DNA of 12,785 bases from CAZWMK01 sp964635065 (GTDB lineage Bacteria > Pseudomonadota > Alphaproteobacteria > Sphingomonadales > Sphingomonadaceae), in NCBI GenBank assembly GCA_964635065.1, contig CAZWMK010000071.1, forward strand, positions 1-12,785. The letters run 5' to 3'. Both the position numbers and the translations under genes were made by a program. The notes under the pieces are model-generated. The model ran no database searches. It was not told the origin of the DNA and was given only the letters and a program-made list of their open reading frames with translations. Positions 6,378 to 12,785 of the stretch are shown here, piece after piece. Positions within the stretch are counted from its first letter, which is position 1. Each line of letters opens with the position of its first letter.

Positions 6378-8650
6378 AGTTCGGAGCCGGCCAATCGGTT
6401 GAACGTGTCGAAGACCAGCGCCTGCTGACAGGCCAAGGCCGCTACACCGACGATATCCAGTTCGAGCGCCAATGCTATGGCGTGACGCTGAGATCGCCTT
6501 ATGCCCATGCACGCATCCTGTCGATCGACACCAGCGCCGCGCGCGACATGCCGGGCGTTCTGGCCATCTATACCCATGCCGATGTCGTGGGTTACGGCCC
6601 GATTCCCTGCCTTGTGCCACTGTCGGGCAAGGTGAAAACGCCGCGCGACATGCTGGCAGCCGACCGCGTCCGCTTTGTCGGCGATGGCGTCGCCTTTGTC
6701 GTTGCCGAAAGCCGTGCGCAGGCACGCGCGGCAGCCGATGCCATTTACGTCGATTACGAGGAACTGCCGGTCGCCGCCTCGATCGATGCCGCCCTTGCGC
6801 CCGATGCGCCGCGCATCTGGGAGGATGCCGCCTCAAACGACCTGTTCCTGTGGGAAGCGGGCGATGCTGCGGCCACCGGCGCGGCCCTTGCCGCCGCCGC
6901 CCATGTCACCCGGTTGCGCATCGTGCAGAACCGGATCGCTCCCACCTCGATGGAAGTACGCGCGGCAATTGGCCGCTGGTCCGAGGACGAAGGCTATACC
7001 CTCAACACCGGAAGCCAGGGGGTTGCCGGCATGCGGGCGCAGATCGCGGGTCAGATCCTGAAGATCCCGCCCGAACAGTTGCGCGTCATCACGCAAGACG
7101 TCGGCGGCGGCTTTGGCATGAAGAGCTTCATCTATCCTGAATATGGCCTTGTGCTGCATGCCGCACGCGACCTTGGCCGACCGGTGAAATGGACCGGCGA
7201 ACGCTCGGACGCCTTCCAGACCGACACGCATGGCCGCGCCATGCTATCGGACGCGCAGCTTGCGCTCGACGCTGAGGGCCGCATTCTCGGCCTCAAGGTC
7301 GAAACATGGTCCGACCTTGGCGCGTATCAAGCGCAATATGGCCCCGGCATCCAGACCTTTGCCGGCGGCAAGATATTGGGCGGCGTCTATCGCATCCCGG
7401 CCATTCACAATGCCGTGCATGGCGTCATCACCAACACGGCGCCGGTCGATGCCTATCGCGGCGCGGGCCGTCCCGAGGCTGCCTATATCATGGAACGGCT
7501 CATCGAGGCGGCCGCGCGTGAAATCGGCATGGGCGTCGACGACATCCGGCGCATCAACCTTTTAACGCCGACCGAACTGCCGCATGACAACGGGCTTGGC
7601 CTGACGTTTGACATCGGCGATTTCCCTGCCGTCCTCGACAAGGCGCTGCAAGATGCCGACTGGAACGGCTTTGCCGCACGCAAGGCACAGGCGCTGGCGC
7701 GTGGCAGGCTCTATGGCCGCGGCCTGTGTTATTATGTCGAAATCGCGGGCGGTGGCAGTGCGGAGGAATTTGCCGATCTGCGCATCCTTGAAAACGGCAT
7801 CATCGAAGCGGCTGTTGGCACGCAATCGAACGGGCAAGGCCATGAAACCGCCTATGCGCAGGTGCTGGCTGATCGGCTGGGCATCGACATCAGCCGCATC
7901 CGCATCGTCCAGGGCGATACCGACCGGCTGGAACAGGGTGGCGGCACTGGCGGCTCACGCTCGATGGCGTGGGGCGGCGGTGCCTGTGTGATCGCAGCCG
8001 ACCAGTTGATCGAACAGGGCAAGGTGCTGGTCGCCGCCGATTTCGGCAGCGCCGCCATCGATTATGCTGATGGCGTCTTCCGCGATCGCGCCTCGAACCG
8101 GACGATGAGCCTTGCCGAACTCGCGGCGCAGCATGGCGGCAAACTCGGTGGACGTACCCGCTACGCTCCGGAAAGTCCGCGGCCGACCTTCCCCAATGGC
8201 TGTCATGTCGCCGAAGTCGAAATCAATCCTGACACCGGCCAGGTGCAGGTAGCGCGCTATACGGTTTGCGACGATTTTGGCACGCTGATGAATCCGATGC
8301 TCGTGCTTGGCCAGGTTCATGGCGGCGTGGCGCAGGGTCTCGGGCAGTTGCTTTTGGAAAATGTCGTCTATGACGACAGCGGCCAGCTTCTGACCGGCAG
8401 CCTGATGGATTACGGCATCCCCCGCGCCGACGACATGCCCGATGCCATCGGCTTTGATACCTTGCCTACGCTGTCGCCCACCAACCCGCTGGGCGTCAAA
8501 GGCTGTGGCGAGGCCGGGACGATTGGCGCCATGCCGTCGGTGATGAACGCCATCATCGATGCGCTTGACGGCCAGCAGATCGAAATGCCGGCCACGCTGG
8601 AAAAAGTCTGGACGGCAGCGCAGACCGCGCGGCGTGATCAGGCGGCCTGA
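6374..8650 (+). CDS. Xanthine dehydrogenase-family large subunit (molybdopterin-binding, CoxL form II-like)
   Basis: A 758-residue molybdenum hydroxylase catalytic subunit, expected to hydroxylate an aldehyde, purine or other heterocycle using a molybdopterin-cytosine-dinucleotide cofactor. The N-terminal a/b hammerhead domain (about 15-125) has GRYTDDI and SPYAHARI. The cofactor-binding domains show VGGGFGMK (243-250), AYRGAGR (360-366) and GCGEAGTIG (710-718), with Glu713 at the position of the catalytic base. AYRGAGR is the signature of form II CoxL-like proteins, not of true aerobic CO dehydrogenase (AYxCSFR), so CO oxidation is unlikely. The start has GAGGA (6360-6364) nine bases upstream and overlaps the oxidoreductase stop. 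The partner 2Fe-2S and FAD subunits are not adjacent on either side. Its last 13 bases overlap the convergent membrane-protein gene. Confidence 0.93.
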   Translation: MKFGAGQSVERVEDQRLLTGQGRYTDDIQFERQCYGVTLRSPYAHARILSIDTSAARDMPGVLAIYTHADVVGYGPIPCLVPLSGKVKTPRDMLAADRVRFVGDGVAFVVAESRAQARAAADAIYVDYEELPVAASIDAALAPDAPRIWEDAASNDLFLWEAGDAAATGAALAAAAHVTRLRIVQNRIAPTSMEVRAAIGRWSEDEGYTLNTGSQGVAGMRAQIAGQILKIPPEQLRVITQDVGGGFGMKSFIYPEYGLVLHAARDLGRPVKWTGERSDAFQTDTHGRAMLSDAQLALDAEGRILGLKVETWSDLGAYQAQYGPGIQTFAGGKILGGVYRIPAIHNAVHGVITNTAPVDAYRGAGRPEAAYIMERLIEAAAREIGMGVDDIRRINLLTPTELPHDNGLGLTFDIGDFPAVLDKALQDADWNGFAARKAQALARGRLYGRGLCYYVEIAGGGSAEEFADLRILENGIIEAAVGTQSNGQGHETAYAQVLADRLGIDISRIRIVQGDTDRLEQGGGTGGSRSMAWGGGACVIAADQLIEQGKVLVAADFGSAAIDYADGVFRDRASNRTMSLAELAAQHGGKLGGRTRYAPESPRPTFPNGCHVAEVEINPDTGQVQVARYTVCDDFGTLMNPMLVLGQVHGGVAQGLGQLLLENVVYDDSGQLLTGSLMDYGIPRADDMPDAIGFDTLPTLSPTNPLGVKGCGEAGTIGAMPSVMNAIIDALDGQQIEMPATLEKVWTAAQTARRDQAA

Positions 8651-9699
8651 TCCCCGCCCTTGTCGGCAGGGTCACGATTATCCGGGATGGCGGCCTGCCG
8701 TCCCAGATAATCCTGCACGTAAAGCCGGTTGACCAGCACATAAATCAGCACCGTCATCGGTGCGGCCAGCATCACGCCCGAAATGCCGAACAACAAGGCA
8801 AAGGCAACCTGTGAAAACATGGTCAGCGCGGCCGGAAGATGCACGACGCGCTGCTGCACGACAGGCGTGATCACATTGCCTTCCAGCTGCTGCACCACCA
8901 GATAAAGCCCGATGGTCAGAAGGACCATGTCCGGCCCTGCCGTCAGCGCGATCAATATGGCAGGGACTGCTGCGGCAAACGGCCCGAAATAGGGTACAAA
9001 CTCCAACAGGCCCGCGATCATGCCGAGCGCGAGGGGCGATGGCAAGCCGATCAGCCAGGCGCCGCAGCCGGTCAGCAATCCGACCAGAAGCATCGCCACC
9101 AGCTGCCCCTTCAACCAGAGCTTGAGAGCATGACCGCCGCTGTCCATGCCCTTTTGCACCAGGCCGCGCCAACGGTGTGGCACCAGATGCAGCACACCGT
9201 TGCGGTAAAGCGACGGTTGCGCGGCCAGATACACACCGCCAACCAGCGCCAGCACCAGCCCGGCAAGCGCGCCGCTGATACCGCGCACCATGGCCCCGAG
9301 GCTATCGACGATGCGCGCCCCGTCAGGCAGCAGCGACTGAAACAGCGGGATCAGGTCGCTTGTCCCCGTGATACGGACGATCTGGCTGCGGATAACCTCC
9401 CACGCCTCCGGCACACGGTCAGACAGATCGCCGATCTGCGACGACAGTTCATGACCGAATTGCCAGACCATCCCGGCCAGCGCCGCGACCACGGCAGTAA
9501 CAACCAGTATCAGTCCCTGCAGATAGCCAATCGCCAGCCGCTGGGCCGTGGCCCTTGCACCAGATTCGAGGATGACAGCCAGAAGCGTTGCCGCGAAAAT
9601 GACGATCAGCAGATCGCGCAAAGTCCACAACAGCAAGGCCGTCATGGCAATGGCCAGTCCCGCCAGCCAGTGACGGGCGGGAGACGCGCGTTCAGGCAA
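8638..9699 (-). CDS. AI-2E / PerM-family membrane transporter
   Basis: A 353-residue inner-membrane protein of the AI-2E exporter family; members carry varied, mostly unproven substrates. Hydrophobic segments lie at about 11-45 (two helices), 60-80, 141-160, 198-220, 223-255, 258-270 and 292-325. The family hallmarks LEFVPYFGP (232-240) and QQLEGNVITPVVQQRVVHLP (270-289) are present. The start is a TTG lying inside the end of the DUF3501 gene (8-base overlap), with no clear Shine-Dalgarno site, so it probably depends on translation of that gene. The next methionine, residue 19, would cut into the first helix, so the TTG is preferred. The charged C-terminus (NRDPADKGGDQ) is cytoplasmic. It is probably the last gene of the rubrerythrin operon. 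Confidence 0.88.
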   Translation of the reverse strand: MPERASPARHWLAGLAIAMTALLLWTLRDLLIVIFAATLLAVILESGARATAQRLAIGYLQGLILVVTAVVAALAGMVWQFGHELSSQIGDLSDRVPEAWEVIRSQIVRITGTSDLIPLFQSLLPDGARIVDSLGAMVRGISGALAGLVLALVGGVYLAAQPSLYRNGVLHLVPHRWRGLVQKGMDSGGHALKLWLKGQLVAMLLVGLLTGCGAWLIGLPSPLALGMIAGLLEFVPYFGPFAAAVPAILIALTAGPDMVLLTIGLYLVVQQLEGNVITPVVQQRVVHLPAALTMFSQVAFALLFGISGVMLAAPMTVLIYVLVNRLYVQDYLGRQAAIPDNRDPADKGGDQAA

Positions 9700-10285
9700 A
9701 ATCGCGCGCCAGTTCAGCCCGCATGGCGTCGTTCATGATGGCGATGTGACCATAAGCCGGGTGCGAGATCTCGAACATCGGCTGATCCGGCCCCGAAACA
9801 AAGGCCGCGACCTGTTCGTCGGTGAACGGAAAATGCAGGAAATGCACCGCCGATGTCTTTCCCGCCGCATTGGTGCGTTCGACATCATCCTCCGCGACTG
9901 CTTTCACCCGGTGCGGGCCGAAGCGCACGAAGATATGATCTTCCACACCACCAAGGCCGCTGAGAAAGCGGGCGCGCTTGTCGGGGTCGTCGACTTCCAG
10001 CATCATGGTTGCGGTCAGTTCGCGGCCTTGCGGGATCATCGGGTTATAGGCCGCCAGTTCATCGACCAGTTGTTCGTCGCCGCCTTTTTCGATGAAGAGC
10101 ATTTCCTGCACCTGCAACCACATCGAATCATAGCATTCGAAAAATACCGTGGCATGCGGCCCGACAGACAGGCGGCGGTTCGCCTTGCGCGCCACGTGCG
10201 CCGCCCGCAGCGCCTTGCGCTCGCGGGCATAGGTTGTCATCGGCAGGATATCGTTCGGCGTAATCTTGCGCTCAGTTGCGGACAT
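9692..10285 (-). CDS. DUF3501-family protein
   Basis: A 197-residue soluble protein. It shows the order I know from DUF3501: KITPNDILPMTTYARER near the N-terminus, RRLSVGPHATVFFE (38-51), VQEMLFIEKG, an ELTATMMLEV strand and a C-terminal VHFLHFPFT segment. It has few cysteines and no evident metal motif. The biochemical role is unknown. DUF3501 genes are repeatedly found beside rubrerythrin and a two-cluster Fe-S oxidoreductase, as here, so a part in the same redox process is likely but inferred. ATG 10285 has GGGG (10294-10297) eight bases upstream. It starts 37 bases after the Fe-S gene stops and overlaps the transporter start by 8 bases. Confidence 0.85.
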   Translation of the reverse strand: MSATERKITPNDILPMTTYARERKALRAAHVARKANRRLSVGPHATVFFECYDSMWLQVQEMLFIEKGGDEQLVDELAAYNPMIPQGRELTATMMLEVDDPDKRARFLSGLGGVEDHIFVRFGPHRVKAVAEDDVERTNAAGKTSAVHFLHFPFTDEQVAAFVSGPDQPMFEISHPAYGHIAIMNDAMRAELARDFA

Positions 10286-10322
10286 TCAATTTACCCCGAT
10301 AAATCAATATGATGTGTTGAAA

Positions 10323-11657
10323 TCAGAAACCATAGGCCTTGGCGAACAGTTCGATCGGGTGACCGACGCGTTCCGGCACCGGCGCATTAGGCAAGGTTTC
10401 GATCACCTGCTTCAGGTGCGGTCCCGCAAGCGGGCATTCCGACACGACATGCGCGGGCGCCTCCTTCACCAGCGCGCGCCCGGCGGGTGTTCCAACCTTG
10501 ATCGCCACATCGAAGTTCTTCGTGAACATGCCCCATTTGCCGCCATGACCCGAACAGCGTTCCACCACGCTGACCTTGGCCTCGGGGATCAGGCGAAGCA
10601 TATCGGCGGCCTTCGGCCCCATGTTCTGCGCTCGCGAATGACAGGCGAAGTGCATCGCCACCGGCCCTTGCAACGGACGGAGGCCGGCCGCCAGACCCTC
10701 GTTCTTCGCAATGTCCATGATATATTCCGGAATGTCGAAGCTCGCCTCCGACAACTTTTTCACCAGCGGATCATCCGGCAGGATCAGCGGCCATTCGAAC
10801 TTGATCATGAGCGCACAGGACGGGGTCAGCGCAACGATGTCATAACCCTCGTCGATGAGCGGCGCAAAGGCCGCCGCCACCAGTCGCGCCTGTGCGGCAA
10901 CGGCAGCAAGATCGCCATTTTCCAGCTTGGGCATGCCGCAACAACCGGGGTGCATCACCGTCGTCTCGACACCATTGTGCAACAGCACATCCATGGCAGA
11001 CCGGCCAATGCCCGGCGTGTTGAAATTGACATAGCAGGTCGCATAAAGCGCGACCTTGCGGCCATGGGCCGGCGCATCGGGGTTCGGACGGCGGGCATCG
11101 AGGCCAGCCTCCTCGACCAGCGTTCGTGCCGTAAAAGGCGGCAGTTCCGCCCGGCGATCAATGCCCGTGACCTTTTCCATCAATGGCCGAGTCAGGACAT
11201 TGCCTGTCCCGGTCGCCCAGTTCGCGGCAGGCGCAACCAGACTGGCCAGCTTGCCGTTACGGTCGGTTTCGGCGAGTTCGCGATCAGCCAGCGTGCGTTC
11301 GCCGTTCCGGAATTCGACAGCCTTTGCGCGCAGCATCAAATGGGGAAAATCGAGATCGAATTCATGCGGCGGCACATAGGGGCATTTGGTCATGAAGCAC
11401 ATGTCGCACAATGTGCAGGCATCGATGACCGGCTTGAAATCGGCAGACGCAACCGTATCGAGTTCGCCGCTCGGCGCCTCGTCGATCAGGTCGAACAACT
11501 TTGGAAAACTGTCACACAGGTTGAAACAACGGCGACAGCCATGACAGATATCGAACACCCGGCGCAGTTCGGCATCCAGTGCCGCCTCATCGTAAAAAGC
11601 ATCGCTCTGCCAGTCGATCGGATGGCGGGTGGGTGCTTCTAGGCTGCCTTCGCGCAT
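10323..11657 (-). CDS. Two-cluster Fe-S oxidoreductase (GlpC / heterodisulfide reductase type)
   Basis: A 444-residue probable electron-transfer protein. The N-terminus has two ferredoxin-like cysteine sets: C38-x2-C41-x2-C44-x3-C48 and C81-x2-C84-x2-C87-x4-C92-P, which could bind two 4Fe-4S clusters. Two CCG-type domains follow: C208, C239-C240-G (HPGCCGMP), C281; and C339, C368 (ERCSGHGG), C408. In the second the usual CCG is replaced by CSG, and the second N-terminal set has one extra residue before its last cysteine. It resembles GlpC by sequence, but no glpA/glpB or glycerol-phosphate gene is near, so that role is unlikely. More likely it passes electrons to or from the rubrerythrin. ATG 11657 has AGGGGA a few bases upstream. 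TATAAA on the minus strand (11685-11690) could be a -10 element of its own, but no -35 is seen. Confidence 0.9.
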   Translation of the reverse strand: MREGSLEAPTRHPIDWQSDAFYDEAALDAELRRVFDICHGCRRCFNLCDSFPKLFDLIDEAPSGELDTVASADFKPVIDACTLCDMCFMTKCPYVPPHEFDLDFPHLMLRAKAVEFRNGERTLADRELAETDRNGKLASLVAPAANWATGTGNVLTRPLMEKVTGIDRRAELPPFTARTLVEEAGLDARRPNPDAPAHGRKVALYATCYVNFNTPGIGRSAMDVLLHNGVETTVMHPGCCGMPKLENGDLAAVAAQARLVAAAFAPLIDEGYDIVALTPSCALMIKFEWPLILPDDPLVKKLSEASFDIPEYIMDIAKNEGLAAGLRPLQGPVAMHFACHSRAQNMGPKAADMLRLIPEAKVSVVERCSGHGGKWGMFTKNFDVAIKVGTPAGRALVKEAPAHVVSECPLAGPHLKQVIETLPNAPVPERVGHPIELFAKAYGF

Positions 11658-11725
11658 GGATGTTCCCCTGATTCTTTTTGTTGCTTTATAACGGCCAGAT
11701 CCGCTGCCATCCGGTCGGACGACAA

Positions 11726-11759
11726 GACACGGGAACCGGAGACTTCCGGCCCCCGTGTC
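11726..11759 (-). terminator. Strong hairpin between rubrerythrin and Fe-S genes
   Basis: GACACGGG (11726-11733) pairs with CCCGTGTC (11752-11759), and inside it CCGGA (11736-11740) pairs with TCCGG (11745-11749) around a 4-base loop. This gives 13 pairs with a 2x2 internal loop. It begins 14 bases after the rubrerythrin stop. The minus-strand sequence after it (TTGTCG) is only mildly U-rich, so it may be a leaky terminator or an mRNA-stabilising stem rather than a full stop. Confidence 0.5.
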
Positions 11760-11773
11760 AGAACGCCGTCGTG

Positions 11774-12190
11774 TCAGGCCAGTGAGTCAAGGGCCTTCTG
11801 GAAACGGCCAGCGTGGCTCTTTTCCGCCTTGGCCAGCGTTTCGAACCAGTCTGCGATTTCATCGAAGCCTTCTTCGCGGGCCGCACGCGCCATGCCTGGA
11901 TACATGTCGGTATATTCGTGCGTTTCGCCGGCGATCGACGCCTTGAGGTTCAGCATGGTGTCGCCGATCGGTTCGCCGGTAGCCGGGTCACCGACTTCTT
12001 CAAGAAATTCAAGGTGTCCGTGCGCATGGCCCGTTTCACCTTCGGCGGTCGAACGGAATACTGCGGCGACATCGTTGTAGCCTTCAATGTCGGCCTTCTG
12101 TGCGAAATACAGATAACGGCGGTTGGCCTGGCTTTCACCTGCGAAAGCGGCCTTCAGATTTTCTTCGGTACGGGTGCCTTTGAGCGACAT
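11774..12190 (-). CDS. Rubrerythrin-like diiron protein without rubredoxin domain
   Basis: A 138-residue ferritin-like four-helix protein, expected to reduce hydrogen peroxide or otherwise handle iron and oxidative stress in the cytoplasm. All diiron ligands of rubrerythrin are visible at the right spacing: Glu19, Glu52-x2-His55, Glu89, Glu92 and Glu123-x2-His126. The protein ends at the fourth helix (GRFQKALDSLA). It lacks the C-terminal CxxC rubredoxin domain of classical rubrerythrins (about 190 residues), so electrons must come from another protein. The Fe-S oxidoreductase next in line is a candidate. The ribosome-binding site is very strong (GGAGGGAG, 12197-12204, six bases from the ATG), suggesting high expression. 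It is first in a four-gene set, followed by a hairpin. Confidence 0.93.
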   Translation of the reverse strand: MSLKGTRTEENLKAAFAGESQANRRYLYFAQKADIEGYNDVAAVFRSTAEGETGHAHGHLEFLEEVGDPATGEPIGDTMLNLKASIAGETHEYTDMYPGMARAAREEGFDEIADWFETLAKAEKSHAGRFQKALDSLA

Positions 12191-12203
12191 GATATTCTCC
12201 CTC

Positions 12204-12255
12204 CTGCAAAGATGGCCAGAGACTCTGCCCCCATGCAGCTTAGGAAGTCGTACTT
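12204..12255 (-). repeat. Inverted repeats in the rubrerythrin leader
   Basis: Three short inverted repeats lie just upstream of the rubrerythrin start: CTGCA (12204-12208) with TGCAG (12234-12238), which ends against the Shine-Dalgarno site; CAGAG-A-CTCTG (12217-12227); and AAGT-CGT-ACTT (12245-12255). They could form a leader structure or protein-binding sites. The arms are only 4-5 bases, so chance is not excluded. Confidence 0.25.
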
Positions 12256-12299
12256 AAATTAAAAGCCGATTTTTTCGCGCTGACTGATCGATTTTGACA

Positions 12300-12329
12300 A
12301 TGATATCAGATATTAATAATGACTTTCAA
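12300..12329 (-). promoter_or_regulatory. Probable sigma70-type promoter of the rubrerythrin operon
   Basis: Read on the minus strand, TTGAAA (12324-12329) and TATCAT (12300-12305) each match the -35 and -10 consensus at five of six positions, spaced by 18 bases, in an AT-rich stretch that contrasts with the surrounding DNA. Transcription would start near 12293, giving a leader of about 100 bases. The bases 12296-12314 overlap the -10 and match a classical 19-base Fur box at 12 positions by my count, concentrated in the left half. Iron control is therefore possible but weakly supported. Confidence 0.45.
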
Positions 12330-12358
12330 AATCACTATTCCAGCTCTGCTTTTCCATG

Positions 12359-12391
12359 AAAAAAGGGCCGCATCCCAAGAGGTGCGGCCCT
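12359..12391 (-). terminator. Intrinsic terminator of ftsH
   Basis: AGGGCCGCA (12364-12372) pairs perfectly with TGCGGCCCT (12383-12391), and two further pairs leave a six-base loop. On the minus strand the stem is followed directly by a run of six T (A-run at 12359-12364). It lies 27 bases after the ftsH stop codon and separates ftsH from the rubrerythrin promoter. Confidence 0.88.
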
Positions 12392-12418
12392 ATGCTTCAT
12401 TTCGGACAGGCCAGATGG

Positions 12419-12785
12419 TCAGGACTGAGGGGCTGTCTCCCCATCCCAGCCACCACTGCGCCGACCCGCTTTCGGGATCGACGTGGCGCCGCTAGCGCCG
12501 GATGACGGCGGCGGCGCGCTGGTGCCGCCACGTTCGATTCGTTCACCCGCCAGTACCTTGCGGATTTCATCGCCGCTCAGCGTTTCATATTCCAAAAGCG
12601 CGTGGGCAAGACCATGCAGTTGGTCGATATTCTCGGTCAGGATGGTCCGTGCCCGGTCATAGCCGCCGGTGACGATGTGCTTGACTTCGCTATCGATCAG
12701 CTGCGCCGTCTGTTCCGACATGTTCTGCGTCCGTGTGACGCTGTGACCCAGGAAAACCTCTTCCTGATTGTCGCCATACATCAGC
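12419..12785 (-). CDS. ftsH: ATP-dependent zinc metalloprotease FtsH, C-terminal part
   Basis: Only the last ~121 residues are in the window; the gene continues beyond the right edge, where the frame is open (Leu precedes Met at 12781). FtsH is a membrane-anchored AAA+ protease that degrades misfolded membrane proteins and regulatory proteins. The segment EEVFLGHSVTRTQNMSE, then a helix with LIDSEV and ALLEYETLSGDEI, is the conserved end of the M41 peptidase domain. The AAA domain and HExxH zinc site lie outside. The last ~40 residues are a Gly/Ser/Pro-rich disordered tail, variable among species. An intrinsic terminator follows. Confidence 0.95.
   Translation of the reverse strand, partial: LMYGDNQEEVFLGHSVTRTQNMSEQTAQLIDSEVKHIVTGGYDRARTILTENIDQLHGLAHALLEYETLSGDEIRKVLAGERIERGGTSAPPPSSGASGATSIPKAGRRSGGWDGETAPQS

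Noticed and set aside
6374..8650. Aerobic carbon monoxide dehydrogenase (coxL)
   Set aside because: The active-site loop reads AYRGAGR rather than AYxCSFR, and coxM and coxS are absent.
8638..9699. Quorum-sensing AI-2 export as the function of the transporter
   Set aside because: The family name comes from one disputed role; no luxS or lsr genes are in the window, so only the family is called.
8839..9738. Plus-strand open frame (299 residues) opposite the AI-2E family gene
   Set aside because: Its composition is Gln/Arg/His-rich, as expected from the complement of hydrophobic codons, with no domain. The opposite strand has the family hallmarks.
10266..11642. Plus-strand open frame (458 residues) opposite the Fe-S oxidoreductase
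   Set aside because: It is rich in Arg, His and Gln with no family pattern, and it mirrors a gene with clear cysteine motifs.
10323..11657. Naming the Fe-S protein glpC
   Set aside because: No glpA, glpB or other glycerol-phosphate gene is nearby, and the neighbours point to a rubrerythrin-linked role.
12294..12323. Plus-strand promoter with a perfect TTGACA at 12294-12299
   Set aside because: No good -10 hexamer lies at 16-18 bases and no plus-strand gene follows; it would read antisense into ftsH. The AT-rich stretch is better explained by the minus-strand promoter.

Overview
The window looks like a compact, GC-rich chromosomal segment from an alphaproteobacterium, most likely of the order Sphingomonadales. 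This rests on remembered resemblance of the CpaF N-terminus, the FtsH tail and the small companion proteins to sphingomonad proteins, and on the coding style (strong G/C at third codon positions, ATGA start/stop overlaps, overlapping gene tails). No database search was possible. I see no tRNA, rRNA, CRISPR array, transposase, integrase or other sign of recent transfer.

Left part (1-2896). The window opens inside, or two bases after the start of, cpaF, the ATPase of a Tad/Flp-type pilus. Its stop codon overlaps the start of a small unknown protein. A short two-helix membrane protein lies on the opposite strand and overlaps the tail of that gene. It is divergent from an exported (signal-peptide) SAM-methyltransferase-like protein, whose start is fixed by a GGAGG ribosome-binding site.

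Middle (2879-8650). Aminopeptidase N (pepN, minus strand) is tail-to-tail with the methyltransferase. An 85-base divergent intergenic region with a hairpin separates it from a plus-strand pair: a YeeZ-like NAD(P)-binding oxidoreductase and, overlapping by ATGA, the large molybdenum-binding subunit of a xanthine dehydrogenase/CoxL-type hydroxylase. The iron-sulfur and FAD subunit genes of that enzyme are not in the window.

Right part (8638-12785), all minus strand. Reading leftward there is the 3' end of ftsH with a clear intrinsic terminator, then a four-gene set: a rubrerythrin-like diiron protein with its own likely promoter and a ~100-base leader, a two-cluster Fe-S oxidoreductase of the GlpC/heterodisulfide-reductase type, a DUF3501-type protein, and an AI-2E/PerM-family membrane protein whose TTG start lies inside the DUF3501 gene. 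The first three probably form an oxidative-stress or redox module, with a hairpin between the rubrerythrin and the rest that may set their relative expression. This module is the most interesting system in the window.
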